Of a stretch of 64,000 bases of DNA, positions 26,407 through 36,396 are shown one piece after another (the first letter of the stretch is position 1; each line of letters starts with the position of its first letter). The DNA lies in contig NZ_CP098812.1 of NCBI RefSeq assembly GCF_036825535.1, positions 2,046,001 to 2,110,000 on the forward strand, given 5' to 3'. This stretch comes from Parasalinivibrio latis (GTDB lineage Bacteria; Pseudomonadota; Gammaproteobacteria; Enterobacterales; Vibrionaceae). The notes beneath the pieces are model-generated. The model searched no databases, was not told where the DNA came from, and saw only the letters and a program-made list of their open reading frames with translations. A program made the translations under genes and the position numbers.

Positions 26407-28650
26407 TTACTTCTGTTCAACTACGTCAAACACCACTTCTCTTTCGCCAAACTTATGAGAGTGGATCTTTAGAACAGCGTTACCAGCACCCTTGGCTTTC
26501 ACCCATAGACCGGTAGTCCCGGCTTCCAGAATGACTTCCTTAGGCCCCATTATTTCCAGATTGTCAGATGTGCTAAGCGTTAAGAAGTCAGAAAAATAGG
26601 GAAGAATGTTTCCTGACTGATCAACGGTTTCGATAAGAACCCTAGCGGTATCACTACAATTCGCAAGAAGCTGGTTCTTTTGAACATTCACCGTCAGATC
26701 GGAAGGTATTTTAGAGGCACTAAAGTGACGCTCGGCCACAACCTCTCCCTCCAGATAACCGGTAAAGATGGCATTTTTCCAACCGCCTCCCCAGGAATGC
26801 TTGCCGAATAGTTGGTCTGCAGCCTCTGTTCCAATAATCACAGGGGGATATGGCAAATGTGGATAATGTTCTCTCGCCGGGTAAAATTTTCCCTTAACTC
26901 CGTTCTCAAGCGTGAACTCAACACAATCACAGTTTGTGAGGATGATTAGCGGCAACACACCTGCGGCACATCGTTCACCAACGGTCCAGTACGTAACCGG
27001 CTCCATCACCGCTTTCCTGCTTGGATTGATCTGGCTGGCATAGACATATGCGGCAAATTTTGGCTTACGGAAGGCATCACTGACGCCGTGATGACAAACC
27101 ATGTCACCGCTGCCGAATTCCTTGTGTGTGTTGTAGTCAGCCATACACCATGTGATTGCGCCGGAAATATTGTCATTTGAGTGGGCTTCATTCAGAACCC
27201 TCAAATGACGGGTGACATGCTCCATCTGCCAGTTTTCGTTGTCGATTCGCTTAGTCGGGAACATATGCCCATTGTATTCTGTGACGAGGTACGGAACATC
27301 GTAATCCTTGCCATGAGTGTCTGCTGGCTTACGCAGTGGGTCATCGGTCTCACCCAAGATAAAGTCATTTAACGTGAATACATCCTCTTGGAAGTCACCT
27401 TTAAAGTGACAACGTACACCGCCGGTTTGCCTTGTCGAATCCCATGCTTTGGCTTGCCTGTTGGTTTTGTCAAAAAAGTCGAAATTGTCATCGGATTCGT
27501 TGATACGAACTCCCCACAAAATGATACTGGGGTGGTTCCAGTCACGTTGAATCATCGCCTTGACGTTATCAACAGACCTGCTCTGCCAATCTTCATCACC
27601 AATGTGCTGCCAACCAGGAATTTCCTCAAATACCAGCAGACCGATTTCATCACACCGGTTCAGAAAATACGGAGACTGTGGATAGTGCGACGTTCTTACC
27701 ATGTTAAATCCAAACTCAAAACGCAAAAGATCTGCGTCCAGTTCCTGTCCGGACTGACCCATGGCGTAACCAATGTACGGATAGCTTTGGTGGCGGTTTG
27801 CACCAATCAGCTTCAGATGCTTACCATTCAGGAAAAAGCCTTCCGTCGTAAACACGGCGTCCCTGAAGCCATGTCTGCATACGAAAGTGTCGGACGAATG
27901 CTTGTCAACGAAACGAACTTCTACCTTGTAAAGTTCCGGGTTTTCAATGTCCCAAAGTACAACCCCTTTCAATTCATCGAACTGCATTGTGGAAACAGCA
28001 TTACCACAAAATCTCTCCACTTCTTCAACGTGTTCAAGAATAGCTTCGCCACGTTTATTACAAACGGTAACCTCGAACTTTCCTGCACTCCCTTCTTTAA
28101 GAAAAGATTCAAGATAGATATCCAGCTTCAAACCCGGTGAGGTCAGCACATTTACTGATTCTGCCTTCACGTTGAAAACTCTGCAGCTTGAATAAGTACG
28201 CAAATGGACATCTCGGTAGATTCCCGGGTAGCACAGATAGTCAATTTGCCCACCAAAAGGAGGAATTGATGGATTTTCTTTACCCGACATTGTCACCGTA
28301 ATAAGGTTATCTCCACATTGGAGAAGAGGTGTTATGAGCACTTCAAATGGTGTATAGCCATCTGAATGCGCTCCCGCAAACTCTCCATTGACGTAAACCT
28401 TCGCGTCACACATCACCCCTTCAAAATATAGAAACTGTGTTTTAGCCAGATCACTACTCGTCATAGAAATAGTTCGTTGATAGGTGAAATCCCTGTGAAG
28501 GCTTTTTTCTGAAAAATAGCTCATAGGCAATTCAACCGAACAATGTGGAATCTGAACAGTTTCTATAGTTGGAATATTCGAGATATTCATATCGCAATAG
28601 TGGTTTTCGCAAAAAAGCCAATCACTATTTAGAAGAGTCGAATTATTCAC
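26407..28650 (-). CDS. Glycoside hydrolase family 2, beta-galactosidase or beta-glucuronidase-like
   Basis: Probable cytoplasmic exo-beta-glycosidase of 747 residues without signal peptide. The start is a GTG at 28650 with GGAGAAG six bases upstream. Domains in order: sugar-binding jelly roll (DFTYQRTISM, GVMCDAKVYVNGEFAGAHSDGY), Ig-like domain, TIM barrel with GANRHQSYPYIGYAM and NMVRTSHYPQSPYFLNRCDEIG, acid/base E385 in GVRINESD and nucleophile E458 in LVTEYNG, then C-terminal beta domains. GH2 includes beta-galactosidases, beta-glucuronidases and others; the unusual INESD instead of GNE makes a specific call unsafe. It lies near a LacI regulator and a CUT1 ABC transporter, so it probably acts on an imported oligosaccharide. 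Confidence 0.82.
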   Translation of the reverse strand: MNNSTLLNSDWLFCENHYCDMNISNIPTIETVQIPHCSVELPMSYFSEKSLHRDFTYQRTISMTSSDLAKTQFLYFEGVMCDAKVYVNGEFAGAHSDGYTPFEVLITPLLQCGDNLITVTMSGKENPSIPPFGGQIDYLCYPGIYRDVHLRTYSSCRVFNVKAESVNVLTSPGLKLDIYLESFLKEGSAGKFEVTVCNKRGEAILEHVEEVERFCGNAVSTMQFDELKGVVLWDIENPELYKVEVRFVDKHSSDTFVCRHGFRDAVFTTEGFFLNGKHLKLIGANRHQSYPYIGYAMGQSGQELDADLLRFEFGFNMVRTSHYPQSPYFLNRCDEIGLLVFEEIPGWQHIGDEDWQSRSVDNVKAMIQRDWNHPSIILWGVRINESDDNFDFFDKTNRQAKAWDSTRQTGGVRCHFKGDFQEDVFTLNDFILGETDDPLRKPADTHGKDYDVPYLVTEYNGHMFPTKRIDNENWQMEHVTRHLRVLNEAHSNDNISGAITWCMADYNTHKEFGSGDMVCHHGVSDAFRKPKFAAYVYASQINPSRKAVMEPVTYWTVGERCAAGVLPLIILTNCDCVEFTLENGVKGKFYPAREHYPHLPYPPVIIGTEAADQLFGKHSWGGGWKNAIFTGYLEGEVVAERHFSASKIPSDLTVNVQKNQLLANCSDTARVLIETVDQSGNILPYFSDFLTLSTSDNLEIMGPKEVILEAGTTGLWVKAKGAGNAVLKIHSHKFGEREVVFDVVEQK

Positions 28651-29593
28651 GGTTTACTTCTCCAAAGATAAAGATTTACAACATGCGTTGGTGGTGAACC
28701 ACGTATTGCAACGAACGAACACCTACAACAAGTAAAGTCTACATTGCCAAACTCATTGTCCCATTTTCCTGACAATGTCGATACAATGTGGTGGGCAAAA
28801 CAATACTTTCTTTGACAGCCAAACAGTTGTGTTGAGGACTGTTTTTAAAAACATTGTTCTCAACATTCTATTTATTACTGATTTATTCAATTCTTATTTA
28901 CAACACCATTCGACAGTTAAAAAACTTGCTGCCAAAAGATTGATTAATGTTCTCGTTGTAATGATGATCCAAGTGCTCGGGTTGTGAAAACCACCCTAAA
29001 GAAATAAGAGTGAACTATGTCACGCTGATACTAAACCAATATATTATTCTTAGACTGACATGGCATTAGTGAAGTAAATTTTTACTTGTGACTTTGAGCG
29101 AATTCAATTTCGTTAAGAACTCTTAGATATTTGCTTGCAAACAAACGTCCATTTCATATACATACTTTTGCAATAAGACTGTATTTTTTCAGAATCCTAA
29201 TCGTAGATGTAAAAATGAACGCTCGGAAAACGTACTCAATCAACATCATGATGCCAGTTTAAGCAACACAAAGAGTGGAGGAACCAGCAGGAAAAACAGA
29301 GTAAAAACTCAATAACTTCATGTTCCCGTTGAAACAAAAATCAAGCGTTCTTACATAATCATGAATCAATTTTCTATGCTTTATCAGCGATCAAATTTGA
29401 AAAAGCTGCTGGACGCACTATTTTTAAAAGTGGACAGACAGCATGATTCTCTATGTGCCGGATTGTACAAACTGGGATTCGTTGGTGATCAATGCTGTCT
29501 TTATAACTTTGCACCTCAACGTCTTTTCTGTCTGGATTTCAATCATCTTATCTTACTGACTATTTTTGCAGCCCACCCAGTTAGAGGGATTTT
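28651..29593. other. Long AT-rich gap between GH2 and LacI genes
   Basis: About 940 bases without a credible gene. Short open frames (for example 28775-28987 and 29361-29606 on the plus strand) have no recognisable product. The latter overlaps the start of the LacI gene. The gap carries a CRP-like site and must hold the promoters of both flanking genes. The length could reflect a decayed gene, but I see no homologous remnant. Confidence 0.5.
29009..29024. promoter_or_regulatory. CRP-like site
   Basis: AGTGA-ACTATG-TCACG fits the CRP pattern TGTGA-N6-TCACA with the first and last bases changed. It lies about 360 bp from the GH2 start and 570 bp from the LacI start, so its target is unclear. 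Confidence 0.45.
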
Positions 29594-30616
29594 ATGGCGA
29601 CAATAAAAGATATAACTAGGCTGGTTGGAGTTTCGTCTGCGACTGTCTCCAGGGTACTGAGCGGAGATGAATCGTTCTCGATTTCAGAAGAAAAGCGTTT
29701 GAGCATCATCAATGCCGCACGTCAGCTCGGCTACAAGACACCGAGGCAACGGAACTCCCAATTCCACACCTATTGGAATCTTACATCAGAAAACGGTAGC
29801 ATCGCTGACTCTATTTCCCACAAAGCATTGACTATTATCAATTTTTTATCTCCCGATGATGAAATAAACGATCCCTATTACACATCTATCCGCATGGGTA
29901 TTGAACAAGCCTGTATAGCCAAGCGAATTTCAATAAAAATCACTTTTTTAGACAATTTTCCACATGACCGAAAATTTTTGTCTAAAAGTATTGGAGTAAT
30001 TGCTATCGGCCCCATCCCTCCGGAAGAAATCAGTGAAATAAGGAGACAGAATGAGAACATTGTCTTAATTGATCCTGTCACTGCTACCAGCCAACTGGAT
30101 TTGGTCACTTACGACAGAAGTTCTGCATTACGAGAGCTTTTCCTCAATATCACGCGCTCAGGTGCAAAAGATATTGTACTGATTGACCACGGTGACGAAA
30201 AACTGTTGCTCGCTGACAACGTTGAAAGCCAGAATGGCAAAATAAATAGTCATTTTGAGAAAATTAACTTCTACAGTATTCAAGAAGGTTACGACGCGGC
30301 ACTACGCATATTGAAGTCAGCAAAAGTGCCTGACGTCATCGTGACCGCGAATGACATCGTTGCAATTGGCGTGCTGCGCGCACTGCACGAACAGGGTGTG
30401 CAAGTCCCCGAGGACGTAGGCGTTATTGGAATCAACGATATAGATATTGCTAAAGATCTTTCCCCTCCGTTAACGACCCTAAAACTTTATGCAGAGGAAA
30501 TGGGGCAAACAGCAGTGATGCTGTTACTAGAAAGAATGGAGGGACGAAAAATAGAAAAGAAAATCACGATTGGTCACAGATTTATCTGGCGGGAAAGCTT
30601 TAAGTCAGACGACTGA
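29594..30616 (+). CDS. LacI-family transcriptional repressor
   Basis: Sugar-responsive regulator of 340 residues. The HTH is at the very N-terminus (ATIKDITRLVGVSSATVSRVLSGD) with the hinge helix region after it, followed by a periplasmic-binding-protein-like domain (VIVTANDIVAIGVLRALHEQGVQVPEDVGVIGINDIDIAKDLSPPLTTL as separate motifs). The N-terminus resembles EbgR. AGAGGGA precedes the ATG closely. A LacI-type operator lies just in front of the downstream ABC operon, which is the likely target together with the divergent GH2 gene. Confidence 0.9.
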   Translation: MATIKDITRLVGVSSATVSRVLSGDESFSISEEKRLSIINAARQLGYKTPRQRNSQFHTYWNLTSENGSIADSISHKALTIINFLSPDDEINDPYYTSIRMGIEQACIAKRISIKITFLDNFPHDRKFLSKSIGVIAIGPIPPEEISEIRRQNENIVLIDPVTATSQLDLVTYDRSSALRELFLNITRSGAKDIVLIDHGDEKLLLADNVESQNGKINSHFEKINFYSIQEGYDAALRILKSAKVPDVIVTANDIVAIGVLRALHEQGVQVPEDVGVIGINDIDIAKDLSPPLTTLKLYAEEMGQTAVMLLLERMEGRKIEKKITIGHRFIWRESFKSDD

Positions 30617-31046
30617 CATAGTGTACAGAATCTGTTGAAAAATATGCCCATTTCAGATGCCTGTTGTTGATAAAGATAGGCAATCTAAAAAACAGATGCG
30701 AATATCCACTGCAAACTTGTGTAGATGCAACCTAATAAAAAATTTCACCTATTAAAATCTAATTGTCTTTTGATTAATCACAACAACATGCGTAATTCGA
30801 AAATCATCTAATTTATCCATACTATTTCCGCATTAATTATTTCACTACTACTTTCATACTTACTTTAATATCGAATCGCGCAAGTACCCGACTAAAGAAT
30901 TAAACTTCAATTGCCATACTTTATCTCATTGTTTTAATTGATAAATAGTCAAAATCCAATTTTACTTTGCCGCACATTTTTTTACCCAATCCACTAATGT
31001 GATTGTTACCTCAATGTTAAGTAAATATTAGTAAACTTGATTTCAG

Positions 31047-31062
31047 AGTGATTAAGCTCACA
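31047..31062. promoter_or_regulatory. CRP site upstream of the sugar ABC operon
   Basis: AGTGA-TTAAGC-TCACA matches the CRP consensus in 9 of 10 half-site bases. It sits about 45 bp upstream of a LacI-type operator and 84 bp before the binding-protein start. The rest of the 30617-31145 gap is very AT-rich and shows no gene. Confidence 0.65.
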
Positions 31063-31093
31063 GTTATCATTCCGTCATTCCTCAATTATTAAG

Positions 31094-31107
31094 TGGTAAC
31101 GTTTACT
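31094..31107. promoter_or_regulatory. LacI-type operator
   Basis: TGGTAACGTTTACT is a near-palindrome around a central CG, close to the general LacI/GalR operator (consensus TGTAAACGTTTACA). It lies 38 bp before the binding-protein start and downstream of the CRP site, an arrangement that suits repression by the neighbouring LacI protein. A half-match, CGGTTTACTT, lies at the GH2 start (28650-28659). Confidence 0.65.
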
Positions 31108-31145
31108 TTTTTGTAATCGATGTTGTGCAGAAAGAGGAGAAAGAC

Positions 31146-32405
31146 GTGTTACATAATAAGATGTTTAAAAACGCTGTTTTAAGTGCAAGTTTGATTGCCA
31201 GTCCGATTGCGGCTTACGCTGAAGAAATTACAGTTTGGGCTTGGGATCCTAATTTCAATGTCGCAATTATGGAAGAGGCTGCAAAGCGATATAAGGAAAT
31301 AGACCCAGATACAACCTTCAACATTATTAGTTACTCGAAGAACGACATAGAACAAAAATTAAACACCATGTTAACTTCGGGTGTTTCAGAAAGTTTGCCG
31401 GAAATTGTACTTATCGAGGACTACAATGCACCGCTGTATCTCAGCGCGTACCCAGGTGCATTTGAACCTTTGACAACCTCAATCGACGTAAGATTATTTT
31501 CTCCCTATAAGTCGATGCTCGTATCTCAAGGGGATGAATTGTACGGAGTCCCGTTTGACAGTGGTGTCTCTGGGCTTTTTTACCGGAAGGATATCCTTGA
31601 GCAAGCAGGCTTTACTGCTGAAGACCTTCACAGCATCACCTGGGACCGATACATTGAAATTGGCAAGCAGGTGAAAGAAAAGACCGGTGTCGCCATGCTG
31701 TCTATGAATCCCACAGATATGGGACTGTTGTACATCATGTTGCAATCCGGTGGCGAATGGTTCACTGACGTAGACGGCTCCCTAAACCTCAGCAATAACA
31801 AAACCCTGATCGAAGCGTTAAAGACCTGGACTACCCTCCTTACCGCTGATTTTACGCGCCCAATCTCCGATTGGAGTGGCTTGGTAAGCGGACTCAACCA
31901 AGGATTGGCGGCTTCAGCGACAAACGGTGTTTGGTTTGTTCCAGCTGTTTCCTCTGAGAAATCACAGGAAGGAAAATGGGCCATTGCACCAACTCCACGC
32001 CTCTCTTTGGAAGGCTCTGTTAACGCGTCGAATTTAGGTGGTTCAAGCTGGTTCGTACTAAGTAAGTCTGACGATAAAAAAGCAGCAATTGATTTCCTTC
32101 AAAAAACATTCGCTTCAGATTTAGACTTCTACTCAAAAATACTGGTTGAGCGCGGTGCTGTCGCTACCTTTGTACCGGCATCAGATAGCGATGCTTACAA
32201 ACAAAGTATTCCGTTTTTTGGCGGACAAAAAATCTACCAAGACTTTGCAAAATGGCAACTGGATGTTCCTGATGTAGATTACGGAGCTTACACAAGAGAA
32301 ATTACCAGTGCATTGAATGCTTCTTTGCCAGAAATCATAAATGGCCGCCCTATTGAAGATGTGCTTAAACAACTTGAAAAACAACTTGAGTTTCAACTTC
32401 GATAA
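31146..32405 (+). CDS. Sugar ABC transporter substrate-binding protein, family 1
   Basis: Periplasmic sugar-binding protein of about 419 residues. A GTG at 31146 is preferred as start because GAGGAG lies six bases upstream; it yields MLHNKMFKNAVLSASLIA with a signal peptide cleaved near AAYA. The longer reading from 31125 and an ATG at 31161 lack a suitable site. EITVWAWDPNFNVAIMEEAAKRY is typical of SBP_bac_1. It is the first gene of an operon with two permeases and an ATPase. The ligand is unknown; a beta-linked oligosaccharide is suggested by the GH2 gene. Confidence 0.9.
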   Translation: MLHNKMFKNAVLSASLIASPIAAYAEEITVWAWDPNFNVAIMEEAAKRYKEIDPDTTFNIISYSKNDIEQKLNTMLTSGVSESLPEIVLIEDYNAPLYLSAYPGAFEPLTTSIDVRLFSPYKSMLVSQGDELYGVPFDSGVSGLFYRKDILEQAGFTAEDLHSITWDRYIEIGKQVKEKTGVAMLSMNPTDMGLLYIMLQSGGEWFTDVDGSLNLSNNKTLIEALKTWTTLLTADFTRPISDWSGLVSGLNQGLAASATNGVWFVPAVSSEKSQEGKWAIAPTPRLSLEGSVNASNLGGSSWFVLSKSDDKKAAIDFLQKTFASDLDFYSKILVERGAVATFVPASDSDAYKQSIPFFGGQKIYQDFAKWQLDVPDVDYGAYTREITSALNASLPEIINGRPIEDVLKQLEKQLEFQLR

Positions 32406-32413
32406 TTAGCCTC

Positions 32414-32435
32414 GGGCGCCTCCCTTGAGGTGCCC
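32414..32435 (+). repeat. Intercistronic hairpin after the binding-protein gene
   Basis: GGGCGCCTC / GAGGTGCCC pairs in 8 of 9 positions with a four-base loop. No T-run follows, so it probably tunes the ratio of binding protein to permease rather than ending transcription. Confidence 0.6.
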
Positions 32436-32465
32436 TAAAAAATAACGAGGTCTTAGGAGCTAAAT

Positions 32466-33380
32466 ATGGACACATTGGCCAAATCTGACCCAAAAAATGT
32501 CGCCAAGAATAATTTTCATAGATTTTATAATATTAATGGCTGGGCGTTTGTTTTACCTGCCATTTTACTCACTACATTTTTTATGGTGTATCCTGTTATT
32601 AATTCACTTTGGATGTCTTTGCATTCAGGGCGAGGAACAGTCCAGGAGTTTGTAGGTTTCGGAAATGTTTTAAGACTGTTCCATGACCCATTTTTCACTC
32701 AGGCTCTTTCAAACACCTTTATTTTTCTTATTGTTCAAGTTCCAATAATGATTTTTCTGGCATTGGTTATTTCGTCTTGTTTAAATAGTGAAAACCTGAA
32801 ATTCAAATCTTTTTTCAGATTGGCAATTTTTTTGCCCTGTGTGACGTCATTAGTTGCAAGTTCCATGCTTTTCAAAAGCATGTTCGCCTATGACGGAGTC
32901 ATGAATGATTTTCTACTGTCAGTGCATGTTATATCAGAACCGATAGGTTGGTTGACTGATCCCTTCTGGGCAAAAGTGACCATTATCACGGCTATTACCT
33001 GGCGCTGGGCCGGTTATAACATGATATTTTATCTTGCTGCGCTTCAAAATATAGATAAATCAATTTATGAGGCCGCACGAATTGATGGTGTATCACCAGC
33101 CAAGCAGTTTTTCTTCATTACTATACCCCTTTTGAAACCGGTCATTTTGTTTACAACCATTATGTCGACGATTGGTACATTGCAACTATTTGATGAAGTA
33201 ATGAATATTACAACTGGCGGCCCAGGGAATGAGACATTAACTTTATCCTTGTATATCTATAATTTGATTTTTGTCTACTCACCAAACTTTGGTTACGCGG
33301 CAACAGTATCTTATGTAATTGTATTCTTTTCCATAATATTAGCAGCGTTCCAGTTCTATGTTGCGAGGGACAAACAATGA
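32466..33380 (+). CDS. Sugar ABC transporter permease, MalF type
   Basis: Inner-membrane permease of 304 residues with six hydrophobic helices. GWAFVLPAILLTTFFMVYPV starts helix one, and the EAA loop reads IYEAARIDGVSPAKQFFFITIPLLKP. AGGAG precedes the ATG by six bases. The stop overlaps the next permease start in an ATGA arrangement. Confidence 0.92.
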   Translation: MDTLAKSDPKNVAKNNFHRFYNINGWAFVLPAILLTTFFMVYPVINSLWMSLHSGRGTVQEFVGFGNVLRLFHDPFFTQALSNTFIFLIVQVPIMIFLALVISSCLNSENLKFKSFFRLAIFLPCVTSLVASSMLFKSMFAYDGVMNDFLLSVHVISEPIGWLTDPFWAKVTIITAITWRWAGYNMIFYLAALQNIDKSIYEAARIDGVSPAKQFFFITIPLLKPVILFTTIMSTIGTLQLFDEVMNITTGGPGNETLTLSLYIYNLIFVYSPNFGYAATVSYVIVFFSIILAAFQFYVARDKQ

Positions 33381-34192
33381 GACTTCGAATTTCCCCGATA
33401 CGGATAAGTATGTATGCTTTCTTATCGTTCATGGCATTTGTTTCTATTTTCCCGTTTTATTGGATGCTGGTTTCATCAACCAACTCAACCACTGAAATTA
33501 ATAAAGGTAAACTGACTTTTGGTGATCAACTGATTAGTAATTTCATTAAGCTTAATGAACACGGTGATTTGCTTCTTGTATTTTGGAACACAGGAAAGAT
33601 TGCAATTACAACAGCTGTGCTGACGCTAATCGTTTGTTCTATGGCTGGCTATGGTTTCGAAGTCTATCGAAATAAAAGCAGAGAAAAAGCATATAGTTTA
33701 TTACTTGGCACCATGATGATTCCTTTTGCCGCTTTGATGATCCCTCTGTTCACAATGATGGCAAAGCTCAACATGCTTGATACACATTTAGCGGTTATAT
33801 TGCCGGGTTTAGGTGCAGTGTTCATCGTTTTTTACTTCAGACAATGCACCAAAGCTTTTCCTAAAGAGCTGATCGATGCGGCGCGTGTAGACGGCGTAAA
33901 AGACTGGAAGATATTTTTCTATATTTATATGCCTGTGATGAAAAACACCTATGCGGCAGCTTTTATCATTGTATTTATGAATTCTTGGAACAACTTCCTG
34001 TGGCCACTGCTCGTATTGCAGTCGCCTGACAAAACTGTAATCAACCTTTTCTTGTCATCACTTGGCTCCGCTTACTTCCCTGATTTTGGGGTGATTATGC
34101 TGGGTACGCTCATTGCCACCATACCTACGCTGTTTGTGTTCTTCTTTATGCAAAAGCAGTTTGTAGCCGGAATGACGGGTTCAGTGAAGTAA
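33377..34192 (+). CDS. Sugar ABC transporter permease, MalG type
   Basis: Inner-membrane permease of 271 residues, partner of the preceding gene with a four-base overlap. SIFPFYWMLVSSTNS is the typical N-terminal segment and the EAA loop reads LIDAARVDGVKDWKIFFYIYMPVMK. NSWNNFLWPLLVLQSPDK and the C-terminal FVAGMTGSVK are typical of this family. Confidence 0.92.
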   Translation: MRLRISPIRISMYAFLSFMAFVSIFPFYWMLVSSTNSTTEINKGKLTFGDQLISNFIKLNEHGDLLLVFWNTGKIAITTAVLTLIVCSMAGYGFEVYRNKSREKAYSLLLGTMMIPFAALMIPLFTMMAKLNMLDTHLAVILPGLGAVFIVFYFRQCTKAFPKELIDAARVDGVKDWKIFFYIYMPVMKNTYAAAFIIVFMNSWNNFLWPLLVLQSPDKTVINLFLSSLGSAYFPDFGVIMLGTLIATIPTLFVFFFMQKQFVAGMTGSVK

Positions 34193-34236
34193 TTAGCGAC
34201 GGAACAGAAAGAATTTACACAAGGGAAAATGCTGTT

Positions 34237-35322
34237 ATGGCAAACATAAAACTATCTAATGTCGTCAAAAAATATCCCTCAGCCACTGTCATTCATGGTG
34301 TGGATTTGACAATAAACAACGGTGAATTTGTCGTATTTGTTGGGCCTTCAGGTTGCGGAAAATCTACGTTGTTGCGCCTTATCGCAGGGCTTGAAGAAAT
34401 ATCAGACGGTGAATTGGAAATAGACAATGCAATCGTGAATCATGTAGACCCTGCTGAACGTGGTATTGCAATGGTATTCCAGTCATATGCGTTGTATCCG
34501 CACATGAGCGTTGAGCAAAACATGGGTTTTGCTCTGCGTATGAATAATGTACCAAGGAAAGAAGTTCAGGAACGCGTTCAACAAGCTGCTGAAATTTTGC
34601 AATTGGACCACCTGATGTCCCGTAAACCCAAGGCGCTTTCGGGTGGTCAAAGACAGCGGGTAGCTATCGGTCGCGCAATCGTTCGCAATCCAAAAGTGTT
34701 TCTTTTCGATGAACCGCTTTCAAACCTGGATGCAGAACTTCGCGTGGATATGCGTCTGCAAATTGCCAAGCTGCATGAAGATCTTAAATCAACCATGATC
34801 TACGTGACACATGATCAGGTCGAAGCGATGACACTCGCAGACAAAATCGTTGTTTTAAGGGATGGGAAAATTGAACAGGTTGGCACTCCGCTGGAGTTAT
34901 ATCGTTCCCCTGCTAATGAATTCGTTGCCGGGTTTATTGGTTCTCCGAAAATGAATATGCTTCCGGCCAACGTGGTCAGTAAAAACCAAAATACAGTAGT
35001 AATTGAGTTGCCAAACGCTTCAGAGATTACCATTAAAGCTGATACTACCGGTTTAGAGATTGGCAGTGAGGTTATGTTTGGTATCAGACCTGAACACATC
35101 TACGTTGACCAGGAATTAGAAAACCAAGTGCTATTTAAAACAGACGCCGTTGAGCGCCTGGGTAACAGCACTTACCTGTTCGGAGAATTTGGCGGGTTTA
35201 ATGATTGCCGAGTTCACCTCCCGTGGGATAAAGAAGTGCGCCGAGGTGAAACGCTGTCTCTGACGTTCAACTCTTCAGATTGTCACTTGTTCCACAAGGG
35301 AATCTGTATATCGAATACGTAA
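34237..35322 (+). CDS. Sugar ABC transporter ATPase, MalK/UgpC type
   Basis: Nucleotide-binding subunit of 361 residues. Walker A GPSGCGKSTLLR, Q-loop region AMVFQSYALYPHM, signature LSGGQRQRVAIGRAI, Walker B VFLFDEPLSNLDAELR, H-loop VTHDQVEAMT. The C-terminal regulatory OB-like domain follows (FVAGFIGSPKMNMLPANV, GIRPEHIYV). It energises the two permeases above. A terminator follows. Confidence 0.94.
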   Translation: MANIKLSNVVKKYPSATVIHGVDLTINNGEFVVFVGPSGCGKSTLLRLIAGLEEISDGELEIDNAIVNHVDPAERGIAMVFQSYALYPHMSVEQNMGFALRMNNVPRKEVQERVQQAAEILQLDHLMSRKPKALSGGQRQRVAIGRAIVRNPKVFLFDEPLSNLDAELRVDMRLQIAKLHEDLKSTMIYVTHDQVEAMTLADKIVVLRDGKIEQVGTPLELYRSPANEFVAGFIGSPKMNMLPANVVSKNQNTVVIELPNASEITIKADTTGLEIGSEVMFGIRPEHIYVDQELENQVLFKTDAVERLGNSTYLFGEFGGFNDCRVHLPWDKEVRRGETLSLTFNSSDCHLFHKGICISNT

Positions 35323-35390
35323 ATATGCGTAGCCTTTAAGCTGTTTCCATTTTCATTCGGTACCACCATTAGGGCAAAAAAGTTGCTCAA

Positions 35391-35428
35391 CCCCGGTAAA
35401 CAACACTGTTTACTGGGGCTTTTATTTT
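35391..35428 (+). terminator. Terminator of the sugar ABC operon
   Basis: Stem CCCCGGTAAACA / TGTTTACTGGGG with one G-T pair and loop ACAC, followed by CTTTTATTTT. Confidence 0.88.
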
Positions 35429-35553
35429 CCTGCATCGATCACTTCCCTTCATTTTTCAGATTCCTCCCCAATATCAGGGTGATTAATTCATTGGCGGAGA
35501 TACTTTCAGTCAATCAACTTTGGCTCGATGAGTAAAAAGAGAGACCAAATCTA

Positions 35554-36396
35554 TCACCCTACCCGGTATTCCGTCGGGGTCTTGCCGGTTTTTTGCTTGA
35601 ACACCCGGCAAAAGTAGTTTGAGTCCTGGTAGCCACAACGCTGGGCAACTTCCTCCAGGCGGAAGTTGTAACGCTTCAACATAAACTTGGCGCGCTCAAG
35701 ACGTACCCAAGAAATGTAATCAGCAAAGCGCATGTGTCCTTCCTGCCTGAACAAACGTGACAGATAGTTGGGTGAAATATTGAAACGAGCTGCAACCGTG
35801 TCGCGGTTAATGTTCCGGTGGAAGTTTTCCTGCACGTAAATACAGATACCCTTGAACAGATCTTCCGTCCGACGGCCACTGCTCTCCTGTGGGCTGGCAA
35901 TCATGTCTCTGCAATAGCTGAGCAACGCCTGGACCAGGAATTTGTCCATTGGCTGACGGTTGCGCTCATGGGTTAACGCCGACATTGCATTCAGGATGTG
36001 CTCAATGGCATGGCCGGTACGCTGCGGGACACTGTATTTGACGACGTCATAAAAACCTTCCTGGTTTTCATGTTTACTGACGAGACTGAACCCGAGCTGG
36101 CTTTTGCCAAATAGCAGGCTGAGTACTGAGCACTCACGATCCCAGTAAGGTTTGTTCCAGGCATTGGCAGGAATAAACAGCGCATCACCGACACTGAGAG
36201 TAATGTTATCCACCTCTGTCTGGGTAGCATCTATCTGGTTTTCATAGCAGCCTTGAAAAACCAGCTCTAAACGCGGGAAATTAACCTGGTAGCTTCCGGT
36301 TGGCGGGGTAACGGAGTCTTTGGCAAACCAGATTTTCTCCAAGGCATTCGTATCTTGGATGGCAGTTTCCAGCAGATCAATAAAGGTATCTTTCAT
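35554..36396 (-). CDS. AraC-family transcriptional regulator (YijO/FrwR-like)
   Basis: Regulator of 280 residues: an N-terminal cupin-like sensing domain (LELVFQGCYENQIDA, LSVGDALFIPANAWNKPYW) and a C-terminal double HTH (RNINRDTVAARFNISPNYLSRLF, LEEVAQRCGYQDSNYFCRVFKQKTGKTPTEYR as separate helices). It lies directly downstream of EIIB and EIIC genes, matching the E. coli frw locus where the AraC-type yijO is next to frw genes. It is separated from them by a terminator and 187 bases, so it has its own promoter. It is the best candidate to bind the element shared by 7597-7641 and 38083-38128. Confidence 0.88.
   Translation of the reverse strand: MKDTFIDLLETAIQDTNALEKIWFAKDSVTPPTGSYQVNFPRLELVFQGCYENQIDATQTEVDNITLSVGDALFIPANAWNKPYWDRECSVLSLLFGKSQLGFSLVSKHENQEGFYDVVKYSVPQRTGHAIEHILNAMSALTHERNRQPMDKFLVQALLSYCRDMIASPQESSGRRTEDLFKGICIYVQENFHRNINRDTVAARFNISPNYLSRLFRQEGHMRFADYISWVRLERAKFMLKRYNFRLEEVAQRCGYQDSNYFCRVFKQKTGKTPTEYRVG

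Noticed and set aside
28775..28987. 70-codon open frame in the GH2-LacI gap
   Set aside because: AT-rich, low-complexity hydrophobic product without a ribosome site or relatives that I recognise.
29361..29606. 81-codon open frame before the LacI gene
   Set aside because: No ribosome site, no recognisable family, and it runs into the LacI start in another frame.
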